This document shows positions 46,148 through 53,987 of a stretch of 64,000 nt of DNA, piece after piece. A model generated the notes under the pieces. That model had not been told where the DNA came from, did no database searches, and was given only the letters and a program-made list of their open reading frames with translations. The position numbers and the translations under genes are program-made. Position 1 is the first letter of the stretch. Every line of letters starts with the position of its first letter. Source of the stretch: Vibrio ulleungensis (GTDB lineage Bacteria; Pseudomonadota; Gammaproteobacteria; Enterobacterales; Vibrionaceae); the NCBI RefSeq assembly GCF_016900875.1, contig NZ_JAFEUM010000003.1:186001-250000 (forward strand), in the 5' to 3' direction.

Positions 46148-46864
46148 ATGCGATTGAATGTTCCCGGTACGGCCATAGATTGGCCAGCACGATTTAGCGC
46201 GCTGTCAAAGCAAAGCCTATATCCAGCCATAATGGAGTATTACCAAACGGCGATACCCGCTCTCACTACCCCTTTGAGTGAGGTTCGTTTTATGGCGATG
46301 GACTTTGAGACCACAGGGCTTGATCCACACAATGATGAGATCATAAGCATTGGCGTAGTGCCGTTTGATCTGAATCGCGTCTATCTCAATCAAGCCAAAC
46401 ATTGGATGCTTAAGCCGCACCAAAAAATCGGTGATGAGTCGGTGGTCATACACGGTATTACGCACACCGATGTAAAACAAGCCCCTGACTTTGGCGTGAT
46501 CATGGATGAGCTTATTCAAACCATGTCCGGTCATATTATGGTGGTGCACTATCGATTTATTGAGCGAGCGTTTTTAAGTAAAGAGTTGGAATTGCGAGTG
46601 AAAGATGGTTTAGAGTTTCCGTTGCTCGATACCCTAGAGCTAGAAGCGCTAATTCAACATGCGCAGACAGGCGGGTTGTGGAATCGGATTAAAGGTAAGA
46701 AAAGACAGTCGATACGTCTTGGAAAAAGTCGAACTCGGTATGGATTGCCTGCGTATACTCCTCATCATGCGTTGACAGACGCCATTGCAACAGCAGAGCT
46801 TTTACAAGCACAGGTTGCTCACCATTTTGATAGTGAGCAACCTGTCTCAGACTTATGGCTTTAA
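46148..46864 (+). CDS. DnaQ-like 3'-5' exonuclease
   Basis: A 238-residue DEDD exonuclease-fold protein. The catalytic motifs are FMAMDFETTGLDPHNDEI (ExoI, D and E), VHYRFIERAFL (ExoII region) and HHALTDAIATAEL (ExoIII, H and D). In the second motif, HYRFIER stands where most family members have HNxxFD, so the usual ExoII aspartate is replaced. It starts after the stop of the DUF294 gene; a GTG four codons earlier overlaps that stop. The conserved pairing suggests a common role, still unknown. Confidence 0.87.
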   Translation: MRLNVPGTAIDWPARFSALSKQSLYPAIMEYYQTAIPALTTPLSEVRFMAMDFETTGLDPHNDEIISIGVVPFDLNRVYLNQAKHWMLKPHQKIGDESVVIHGITHTDVKQAPDFGVIMDELIQTMSGHIMVVHYRFIERAFLSKELELRVKDGLEFPLLDTLELEALIQHAQTGGLWNRIKGKKRQSIRLGKSRTRYGLPAYTPHHALTDAIATAELLQAQVAHHFDSEQPVSDLWL

Positions 46865-46877
46865 CGCCATAAGTCTG
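46848..46877. terminator. Terminator between convergent exonuclease and BCCT genes
   Basis: CAGACTTATGGC, loop TTTAAC, GCCATAAGTCTG. The left arm is inside the end of the exonuclease gene and its stop codon is in the loop. The right arm ends three bases before the BCCT stop. The T tract is short. Confidence 0.65.
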
Positions 46878-46880
46878 CTT

Positions 46881-48461
46881 TTACTTCAGTTTTTGCATTT
46901 CAGTGCGCATGCCAAGTAGCAAGCTGACGCACATTAGCAATAGGATGAAGATAAACGGTAGCGCCGTTGAAATCGCACCTGCTTGAATGGCTTGTACAGC
47001 TTCCGCTCCACCAATCCACAACAGTGCAATCGCAATAGCGCCTTCAATGAATGCCCAGAACATGCGTTGCATGATTGGTGCGTCCACTTTACCGCCAGCA
47101 GTAATACTGTCGATCACCAAAGAGCCAGAGTCTGACGAGGTGATAAAGAACACCAATACCAGCACAATCGCCACAATAGATAGCATGTTACCCAACGGCA
47201 ACGCATCGAACATCTGGAACATCGCCAGAGACACGTCGGTTAAGCCTTTTTCGCCCAACGTACCGACTTCGTTAACCACTTGATCAATCGCTAAGCTACC
47301 AAATGTTGACATCCAGATAAGCGTAAACAGTGTCGGTACAATCAGAACCGCGGTTAAAAACTCACGAACCGTACGGCCTTTTGATACACGAGCAATGAAC
47401 ATGCCGACAAATGGAGACCAAGAGACCCACCAAGCCCAATAGAAAACCGTCCAGCCTTGGAACCAGGCTTCATCTTCGCGACCAAACGGGTTACTTAGCG
47501 GAAGTAAATATTCAAAGTAGCCCATTAATGTCGATGGAATAGCAGGTACAGTGACACTGAAGCCAATGACCAATACTAAGGTCATTAAGACAACGGCAAC
47601 GACCATATTGACGTTACTGATCACTTTTACACCACCATCAATGCCGCGCATAACAGAGATCACCGCCAGCAATGTCACCACAGAGATGACAATAACCTGA
47701 GACGTGAGTCCAGCATCAATACCAAAGACATGTTGAATACCACTTGCAGCTTGTTGTGCCCCTAGGCCAAGCGAAGTGGCCAAACCAAATAGTGTGGCAA
47801 TGACTGCGAGGATATCCACAATGTGTCCTGCCCAACCCCAAGCACGATCGCCAAGAATAGGGTAGAAAATAGAGCGAATAGAAAGCGGTAAGCCTTTATT
47901 GTAGGTAAAGAAAGCAAGAGACAGAGCAACAACACCGTAAATAGCCCATGGGTGAAGACCCCAGTGGTACATGGTTGCAGCCATGGCCAGTTTTGCTGCT
48001 TCTGGTGTATTAGCTTCCACACCCAGTGGCGTTTCATACCAGCCGGTGTAGTACGCCGCTGGCTCAGCCACACTCCAGAACATCAGACCAATACCCATAC
48101 CTGCAGCAAATAGCATCGACAGCCATGAGAAGTAAGAGTATTCAGCGGTAGCGCTTTGTCCACCTAGGCGGATCTTACCAAACGGTGAGAGGATCAAGAG
48201 AACACAGAACACCACGAAGATGTTGCCGGCACTAATAAAAACCCAGTCAAAACGATCGATGATGGCCCACTTTATGCCATCAAGTGCGGTTTTAGCGGTA
48301 TCTGCATCCGCTAGCATAGTGGCGATCAAAAACAGGATGATAAGCCCTGCACTGATACCGAAAACGGGATTGTGAACATCAAATCCCCATTTTTGTACAT
48401 TGTCGCGACCCACTGTGTAGTCGGTGCTGTCAATGCTATATTTATCAATTCCTTTAGTCAT
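46881..48461 (-). CDS. BCCT-family osmolyte transporter (betaine/choline/carnitine type)
   Basis: A 526-residue transporter with twelve membrane segments. The BCCT signature is intact: FAAGMGIGLMFWSVAEPA, MYHWGLHPWAIYG and the tryptophan-rich FYWAWWVSWSPFVGMFIARVSKGRT. The glycine-rich MGIG segment fits the sodium-coupled members, which take up glycine betaine, choline or related compounds. Vibrios carry several BCCT paralogues, and the substrate cannot be assigned here. It has no adjacent betaine genes, so it probably serves in salt stress alone. Confidence 0.93.
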   Translation of the reverse strand: MTKGIDKYSIDSTDYTVGRDNVQKWGFDVHNPVFGISAGLIILFLIATMLADADTAKTALDGIKWAIIDRFDWVFISAGNIFVVFCVLLILSPFGKIRLGGQSATAEYSYFSWLSMLFAAGMGIGLMFWSVAEPAAYYTGWYETPLGVEANTPEAAKLAMAATMYHWGLHPWAIYGVVALSLAFFTYNKGLPLSIRSIFYPILGDRAWGWAGHIVDILAVIATLFGLATSLGLGAQQAASGIQHVFGIDAGLTSQVIVISVVTLLAVISVMRGIDGGVKVISNVNMVVAVVLMTLVLVIGFSVTVPAIPSTLMGYFEYLLPLSNPFGREDEAWFQGWTVFYWAWWVSWSPFVGMFIARVSKGRTVREFLTAVLIVPTLFTLIWMSTFGSLAIDQVVNEVGTLGEKGLTDVSLAMFQMFDALPLGNMLSIVAIVLVLVFFITSSDSGSLVIDSITAGGKVDAPIMQRMFWAFIEGAIAIALLWIGGAEAVQAIQAGAISTALPFIFILLLMCVSLLLGMRTEMQKLK

Positions 48462-48669
48462 ATATGCCTTATTGTCTCTTCAAATCGAGCGGTAAAAAGC
48501 AATACGCAAGCAACCCGTTACTGGCAGTAAATGGTCAATAATAACTAATCGATGATCAGGAAAGTGCGTATGAATTTCGCTTAAAAGAAGAGCGCTGTGT
48601 TATAAATGCGACCAAAGTCTAGCAAAAATAGCCCGATAACGCGAGGTATCCCTACTTTTTAGCCGCTAA

Positions 48670-50127
48670 CTACTTGTTTTCTGACAGCAGTTCGGCTTCT
48701 TTAGGAAGCTCGTCTACGACCATCGCATCATGAGAGCAAAACGGCTGCATGCATACAGGTTGAAGGGCAATATCATCCGCTTGTTGCTGTTTCTTCGTCT
48801 GCTCAGTGAACAGCGACCCGATGTGTTTTTTGAGGAGTAAGTAAGCCAAAATGCCAAACACCACATTGCCCAAAGCTTGCCCGTAAATAACCCCAATAGC
48901 GCCAAACCACTGCGACCCAAAGTAAACAAATGGCAGGGTTCCTAAGGTGGCTTTGCTCATGTTTAGAAAAGTTGAGTAGAGAGGCTTGCCTAAGTTGTTG
49001 AACGATGCGTTGGCAACAAATTGAATGCCATTAAAAATAAAAGTGAATGCCACCACAGAGCAAAACACCACAATGACAGTAGCGGCATCGCCCGTTAGGC
49101 TAAAGCTACTAATGATAAAGCCCTGCAAGAGATAGAGTAATAGACTGACTAGGGTGCAGTAGACCCCCGTGACAATGAGTGAGTTCTTTAAGGTATCGCT
49201 GACTCGATCGATGCGCTCCGCGCCATAGTTTTGACCAATGATCGGACCAACTGCCCCAGAAAGCGCAAAAATTAAAGCGAATGCCACAGGTGTCACTCGA
49301 CCGATTACCGCAATTCCTGCAACATAATTCTCTCCGTATTCCGCAATACTAGAGGTGACAATCGCATTGCCGATCGGTGTCGCGGTGTTGGTTAATATTG
49401 CCGGTAATGCGATGGCAAATATCGGTCTTATGTCTCGTTGCAGTTTATTCCATTCAATTTTACCAACGAGTTGATGGATGCGAATGAGTGGTGCAAAAGC
49501 CACAACAAAAACTGTAATGCGAGAAATCACCGAAGCAGTAGCCGCGCCCTCAACGCCCCACCCAAAACCAAAAATAAACAGCGGATCCAAAACGGCATTG
49601 ACGATCCCACCGATTAGCGTGGACCACATAGAAAGCTTTGCATCGCCTGCCGCGCGAAGTGCAGCACCTGATGCCATTCCCATTGCCATAATCGGGGTAG
49701 AAGGAAGTAGAATGTTCAAATACGCCTGCGCGTAATAGGCGGCTTCGCCTTTTGCGCCTAAAAGAGCAAGCAGTTGTGGTGAGTAAGCCATGACCACAGC
49801 GGTCATTAATGAGTTGACGACAAACGCACTTAACAAAATGTGAGTAACTAAGCGCTGAGCATCGTCAGTTTGCTTAGCGCCAATAGCTTTTGAGACCAAA
49901 GCCCCCATGGCAATTGAGGTGCCAATAGAAATGGAGGTGGTAAAAAACATTAATGTACCCGCGAATCCAATGGCGGCCGCCAACTCCACTTGCCCCAGCA
50001 TACTGATGAACATCATGTCCAACAGGTCGACCACAAACAGCGCCATTAACCCGATTGATCCCGCACCAGTCATAGTGAGGATGTGCTTCATGGTCGAACC
50101 TTCGACAAATTTGGCTTGTTGGGTCAT
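48670..50127 (-). CDS. MATE-family multidrug/Na+ antiporter
   Basis: A 485-residue MATE exporter with twelve hydrophobic segments in two related halves. Typical features are VDLLDMMFISMLGQVELAAAIGFAG in the first half, MGMASGAALRAAGDAK and the SGAVGPIIGQNYGAERIDRV block opening the second half. The C-terminal 50 residues are polar and Gln-rich and include two cysteine-containing motifs (PVCMQPFCSHD), longer than in most MATE proteins. Substrate unknown. Divergent from the deacetylase homologue. Confidence 0.9.
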   Translation of the reverse strand: MTQQAKFVEGSTMKHILTMTGAGSIGLMALFVVDLLDMMFISMLGQVELAAAIGFAGTLMFFTTSISIGTSIAMGALVSKAIGAKQTDDAQRLVTHILLSAFVVNSLMTAVVMAYSPQLLALLGAKGEAAYYAQAYLNILLPSTPIMAMGMASGAALRAAGDAKLSMWSTLIGGIVNAVLDPLFIFGFGWGVEGAATASVISRITVFVVAFAPLIRIHQLVGKIEWNKLQRDIRPIFAIALPAILTNTATPIGNAIVTSSIAEYGENYVAGIAVIGRVTPVAFALIFALSGAVGPIIGQNYGAERIDRVSDTLKNSLIVTGVYCTLVSLLLYLLQGFIISSFSLTGDAATVIVVFCSVVAFTFIFNGIQFVANASFNNLGKPLYSTFLNMSKATLGTLPFVYFGSQWFGAIGVIYGQALGNVVFGILAYLLLKKHIGSLFTEQTKKQQQADDIALQPVCMQPFCSHDAMVVDELPKEAELLSENK

Positions 50128-50220
50128 AGGGATCGCATAGAGAGTGATTCTTATTTATAGTAAGAGCGAAAATAGCCAATAAAACAAGCTTTTAATCGAC
50201 TTTTATTTTAACGGTGAGCC

Positions 50221-51147
50221 ATGATCCCACTGATTTACCACCCCAGTTATTCTGAACTGCCTTTACCTGATGGGCATCGATATCCGATACACAAATATCG
50301 TTTGTTGCATGAACAATTGCTTCAAAGGTGTCAGTTCGATGACGAGTGGGCGACTCATTTTCACTTTGTCGAACCCAAACCTCTACCCGTCGAGCGATTA
50401 ACCCAAGTCCACTGCCCAGACTATATCAATGCACTCATACAGGGTGAGCTTCCCGCAGCGAAAATGCGCCGAATTGGGTTTCCATGGAGTGAGCAACTTA
50501 TTCGCCGCACCCTTCGCTCTGGTGGTGGCACGGCTGAAACGGTATTACGGGCGTTAGATACTGGGTGCGCCATTCATTTAAGTGGGGGGTATCACCACGC
50601 TCATTACGATTTTGGCAGTGGATTTTGCTTGGTGAATGACTTGGTTATTGCCGCGGTGGTGGCGCTTGAGTCTGACGCGGTCGATTGTGTGCTTATTGTC
50701 GACAGTGATGTGCATCATGGTGATGGCAGCGCCAGCCTATGCACCAATCGCGATGACATCATTACTCTGTCTATGCATTGCGAGAAGAACTTTCCTTCGC
50801 GCAAGCCACAATCTGATATCGACATCGGACTCAACATAGGTGTAGAAGATGGTGAGTACTTGGAACAATTTAACCAAGTCGTCGAAATGGCCATTCGAGC
50901 GTATCAACCCGATGTGATCATCTATGACGCGGGCGTAGATATTCATCAAGATGACGAACTGGGCTATTTGAATGTTTCTCTAGACGGACTACTCGCAAGA
51001 GATGTCAGTATGTTTGCTTTAGCCAAGCGCTACCATATACCTATCGCAGCTGTTGTTGGGGGAGGGTATCGCACCGATCATAGACAGTTAGTTGATTTGC
51101 ACATGCAACTGTTTAACGCAGCGTTTGAAGTGTTTCAATCCCAATAA
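50221..51147 (+). CDS. Histone-deacetylase-superfamily protein
   Basis: A 308-residue zinc hydrolase of the arginase/deacetylase fold. It retains the active-site YHHAHYDFGSGFCLVND, the zinc site in DSDVHHGDGS (residues 161-169) and DAGVDIHQDDELG near 236-248, so it should be catalytically competent. Bacterial members deacetylate acetyl-polyamines, acetoin-related compounds or acetyl-lysine. Which applies here cannot be read. GGTGAG precedes the ATG. Confidence 0.9.
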   Translation: MIPLIYHPSYSELPLPDGHRYPIHKYRLLHEQLLQRCQFDDEWATHFHFVEPKPLPVERLTQVHCPDYINALIQGELPAAKMRRIGFPWSEQLIRRTLRSGGGTAETVLRALDTGCAIHLSGGYHHAHYDFGSGFCLVNDLVIAAVVALESDAVDCVLIVDSDVHHGDGSASLCTNRDDIITLSMHCEKNFPSRKPQSDIDIGLNIGVEDGEYLEQFNQVVEMAIRAYQPDVIIYDAGVDIHQDDELGYLNVSLDGLLARDVSMFALAKRYHIPIAAVVGGGYRTDHRQLVDLHMQLFNAAFEVFQSQ

Positions 51148-51506
51148 GGTATTGATGCATGTCCTCCAGTGCAAACACATAGCTGAGATGCACCGCTTAG
51201 CGCAGATACAAGCAGCCATATAGCTATGAATAAATCAGCACAACCATGTATAGATTGTGTTCGTCACTCAATGAAGCCAGTTACGGAGAGGGTTTTGATT
51301 ATGGGTATCGTTGTATTTGGTTAAAAATGACGAGCTACTTCGCTGGGTCGTTATTCAAGTGACGCTAATATTGCAATTGGCGCCTTTCACAGCTTTACTC
51401 ATAGATGAAACTCATGCCTAAGCTGTCCATGTATTGATGAACGATAACAGCTGAATACTCAGGGTGAGTTACCACTATTCGAACTTACTCGATAAGGAAG
51501 CGCGGT
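51148..51506 (+). promoter_or_regulatory. Upstream region of the CDGSH-glutamate synthase gene
   Basis: 359 bases with no credible gene. Three short elements, ACAGCTT at 51389, AAGCTGT at 51420 and ACAGCT at 51447, can pair in two mutually exclusive ways about 60-120 bases before the start codon. A seven-codon frame follows GGAGAGGG near 51291. AAGGAAG is the ribosome site for the next gene. I recognise no named regulator site. Confidence 0.35.
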
Positions 51507-53060
51507 ATGAATAACCCCATTATTGCAGACAATAAACCGATCAAAGTTGAGCTTACCGAAGGCCAAGATTATTACTTTTGCACCTGCGGCCAATCTAAGA
51601 ATCAACCTTACTGCGATGGGTCCCATGCCGGAACGGGGTTTAAACCCAAACCCTTTACCGCAGACTCAACAGGTGACGCCTATTTGTGTCGCTGTAAACA
51701 CTCGCAGAATCAGCCGTTTTGCGATGGTGTGCATAAACAGTTTTCCGCTGAAGACGTCGGTAAAGAAGGGCCTGGGGTACAAATTCAAAGTGCTGATTCT
51801 ATGCCTACCGCTGCACCAACCCAAGAAGAGCCTACCGTGGCCTTTATCCACCAACTTGCAAGAGAAGGGTTATCTAAAGTCGGTCATCATGGACCGATGA
51901 CCTCGATGGGCGTGCCAAGACATTTACTGCCGCATTGGGACGATATACAAGTGATGGTTGCGCAAATGGCTGTCAAACCAAGGCTCGAGGAGGTACCTGT
52001 GTCGACGCAACTGGTCATTGGACCGAAAGCGAAGAAACCGCTGACACTTTCGATTCCGTTGTTTGTGTCGGACATGAGCTTTGGTGCTCTTTCTGAAGAA
52101 GCTAAAGTCGCATTAGCCACAGGCGCAGAATTAGCCGGAACCGGAATTTGTTCGGGCGAGGGCGGCATGCTTCCAGAGGAGCAAGCCGCCAACTCTCACT
52201 ATTTTTACGAACTGGCCAGCGCGGGCTTTGGCTACGAAGAATCCAAACTAAAGCATGTACAAGCGTTTCACTTCAAGGGAGGGCAGGGGGCAAAAACCGG
52301 TACTGGAGGACATCTACCCGGAGTCAAGAATATAGGCAAAATAGCGCAAGTTCGCGGCATAGAAGAAGGGACGCCTGCGATCTCTCCCCCCACTTTTAAA
52401 GATCTAAATACGGCTGACGAGTTCAAACAATTTGCCGATCGGGTGCGTGAAGTCACAGGCGGTATTCCCATTGGCTTTAAACTCAGTGCCAACCATATTG
52501 AAGCAGACATTCAGTTTGCGCTTGATGCCAGTGCGGACTACATCATATTGGATGGTCGTGGCGGTGGTACCGGAGCTGCACCTGAAATGTTTAGAGATCA
52601 TATTAGCGTACCGACCATTCCGGCTCTCGCTAGAGCGCGGGCTTACCTTGACAAAGTAGGGGCGAGCGGAAGAGTGACCTTAATCATTACTGGCGGTTTG
52701 CGTGTGCCAATGGATTTTGTGAAGGCTATGGCTTTAGGCGCCGATGGGGTCGCCATATCGAATAGTGCGATGCAGTCTATAGGCTGTGTGGCGGCAAGAA
52801 TGTGCAACACCAACAACTGTCCGGCCGGTATCGCCACTCAAAAATCAGACTTACGGGCACGGCTTAATGTCGGTAAAGCCTCTATGCAACTGAAAAACTT
52901 CTTCGAGGCGTCAACAGAGTTAATGAGTGTTATGGCAAGAGCTTGTGGCCACGATAGGCTCGATCAATTTAACCCTAATGATCTTGCTACTTGGAACCGA
53001 GAAATGGCGCAACTATCAGGAGTGCGGTATTCAGGAGTCGTTCCCATCACTTCAGACTAG
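51507..53060 (+). CDS. Fusion of two CDGSH iron-sulfur domains to a GltB-like FMN domain
   Basis: A 517-residue protein. The N-terminus has two CDGSH [2Fe-2S] motifs, CTCGQSKNQPYCDGSH (about 26-41) and CRCKHSQNQPFCDGVH (about 62-77). From about residue 110 it is a glutamate-synthase-type FMN TIM barrel, with SGEGGM, FKGGQGAKTGTGGHLPG, ILDGRGGGTGAAP and the 3Fe-4S cysteines in GCVAARMCNTNNCPAG. The amidotransferase domain of true GltB is missing, so it is not a complete glutamate synthase. It may be a stand-alone FMN/Fe-S oxidoreductase, perhaps with built-in electron transfer. Confidence 0.88.
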   Translation: MNNPIIADNKPIKVELTEGQDYYFCTCGQSKNQPYCDGSHAGTGFKPKPFTADSTGDAYLCRCKHSQNQPFCDGVHKQFSAEDVGKEGPGVQIQSADSMPTAAPTQEEPTVAFIHQLAREGLSKVGHHGPMTSMGVPRHLLPHWDDIQVMVAQMAVKPRLEEVPVSTQLVIGPKAKKPLTLSIPLFVSDMSFGALSEEAKVALATGAELAGTGICSGEGGMLPEEQAANSHYFYELASAGFGYEESKLKHVQAFHFKGGQGAKTGTGGHLPGVKNIGKIAQVRGIEEGTPAISPPTFKDLNTADEFKQFADRVREVTGGIPIGFKLSANHIEADIQFALDASADYIILDGRGGGTGAAPEMFRDHISVPTIPALARARAYLDKVGASGRVTLIITGGLRVPMDFVKAMALGADGVAISNSAMQSIGCVAARMCNTNNCPAGIATQKSDLRARLNVGKASMQLKNFFEASTELMSVMARACGHDRLDQFNPNDLATWNREMAQLSGVRYSGVVPITSD

Positions 53061-53137
53061 TTTCAGCATTTTAGAAAAGGCACTAGCACTTAAGCCCGAT
53101 GATTTACGTGCATAGCCGTTGAGCTTGTGATAGACAT

Positions 53138-53166
53138 AGTAAACCAATGGTTTTTAACGGTTTACT
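53138..53166 (+). other. Alternative hairpins just before the GNAT start
   Basis: AGTAAACC can pair with GGTTTACT (53159-53166) or, through its last five bases AAACC, with the nearer GGTTT (53149-53153). The second arm ends six bases before the ATG at 53173, where no good ribosome site is visible, so structure could influence translation. Confidence 0.35.
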
Positions 53167-53172
53167 TTAGAT

Positions 53173-53670
53173 ATGGATATTGTTAAAGCTCATCACGCAC
53201 TTGAAGATGCGTATGTTAGGTACGTGAATGTTTGCTACGCCGCAGGCTTAGATTATTACGACATCGCTATTGATGACCCTAAGGCGTTTTTGTCTGAGTT
53301 GATCAAGCATGCGCGCGGTGAATCACTGCCTGATGGCTGGGTTCGCTGCAGCACTTATTTTTGCGTCGAAGGCGGAGAAATTATAGGTGCGCTGAGATTG
53401 CGCCATCAATCGAATGACTTTATCGACAATGTGATCGGTCACATAGGGTACGAGACTCATCCTCAATCGCGAGGACGTGGCGTCGCAACGGCCATGCTAA
53501 CGCACGTCAGAAATAAAGCCCTTGAAGGGCAAGCGTTTATCATCTGTGAAACGACCAATAAGCCATCCGAAGCCGTCATGCTGCGCGCTGGAGCGGTGCT
53601 TGATACTACGCTTGTTGATGCAGACAAAGGCGTAGAGCTACTGCGATATAAACTTTCCGCAACCACCTAG
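53173..53670 (+). CDS. GNAT-family N-acetyltransferase
   Basis: A 165-residue acetyltransferase. Motif A, which binds acetyl-CoA, is HPQSRGRGVATAML (about 95-111), and ICETTNKPSEAVMLRAGAV is motif B. The fold and size are those of general GNAT proteins acting on small molecules or peptides. Substrate unknown. It lies 112 bases downstream of the CDGSH-GltB gene on the same strand. Confidence 0.85.
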   Translation: MDIVKAHHALEDAYVRYVNVCYAAGLDYYDIAIDDPKAFLSELIKHARGESLPDGWVRCSTYFCVEGGEIIGALRLRHQSNDFIDNVIGHIGYETHPQSRGRGVATAMLTHVRNKALEGQAFIICETTNKPSEAVMLRAGAVLDTTLVDADKGVELLRYKLSATT

Positions 53671-53768
53671 CTGACATTGCCATTCATCCTTAGATATAGG
53701 CATGGATGACGAATTGATATTCACGCATCTTACAAGCATTCCATGTCATTCGGCTTAATTCAGTACAA

Positions 53769-53787
53769 CCGCACTATCTAAGTGCGG
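53769..53787. repeat. Palindrome 1 upstream of the chemoreceptor
   Basis: CCGCACT, loop ATCTA, AGTGCGG. Perfect seven-base arms with a core (CGCACT...AGTGCG) shared with the palindrome at 53800. No T tract. Confidence 0.55.
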
Positions 53788-53799
53788 CTAACAGGCGAC

Positions 53800-53822
53800 A
53801 TTCGCACTGATATGGTGCGAAT
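53800..53822. repeat. Palindrome 2 upstream of the chemoreceptor
   Basis: ATTCGCAC, seven bases, GTGCGAAT. Perfect eight-base arms. Its centre is 33 bases from that of palindrome 1, about three helical turns, which would suit a protein binding both on one face. Confidence 0.55.
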
Positions 53823-53865
53823 CATAAGGCATTGATTAAATTGAAGTTAATTATAAAAATAAAGC

Positions 53866-53892
53866 TAAAGTATTAAGACTATTTGCCGCTAT
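53866..53892 (+). promoter_or_regulatory. Sigma-28 (FliA)-like promoter for the chemoreceptor
   Basis: TAAAGTAT, 11 bases, GCCGCTAT. Seven of eight and six of eight bases match TAAAGTTT-N11-GCCGATAA, with exact spacing. It lies 95 bases before the ATG at 53988. Many chemoreceptors are class IV sigma-28 genes, which fits. Confidence 0.72.
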
Positions 53893-53987
53893 AGTAGTTA
53901 ACCTGTATTTAGGTCATTTTCAAATACAGTTGTCGTTATAAGAGCTACATTTGTGCATTTGCATTTTTTCAACGGATTGAAGAACTT

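Larger units (their letters stand above)
53671..53987 (+). promoter_or_regulatory. Upstream region of the chemoreceptor gene
   Basis: 317 bases without a gene. It contains two related palindromes (53769-53787 and 53800-53822) and a sigma-28-like promoter (53866-53892), listed separately. The 95-base leader after the promoter has no clear structure, and the gene has only a weak GGA ribosome site. Confidence 0.6.
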
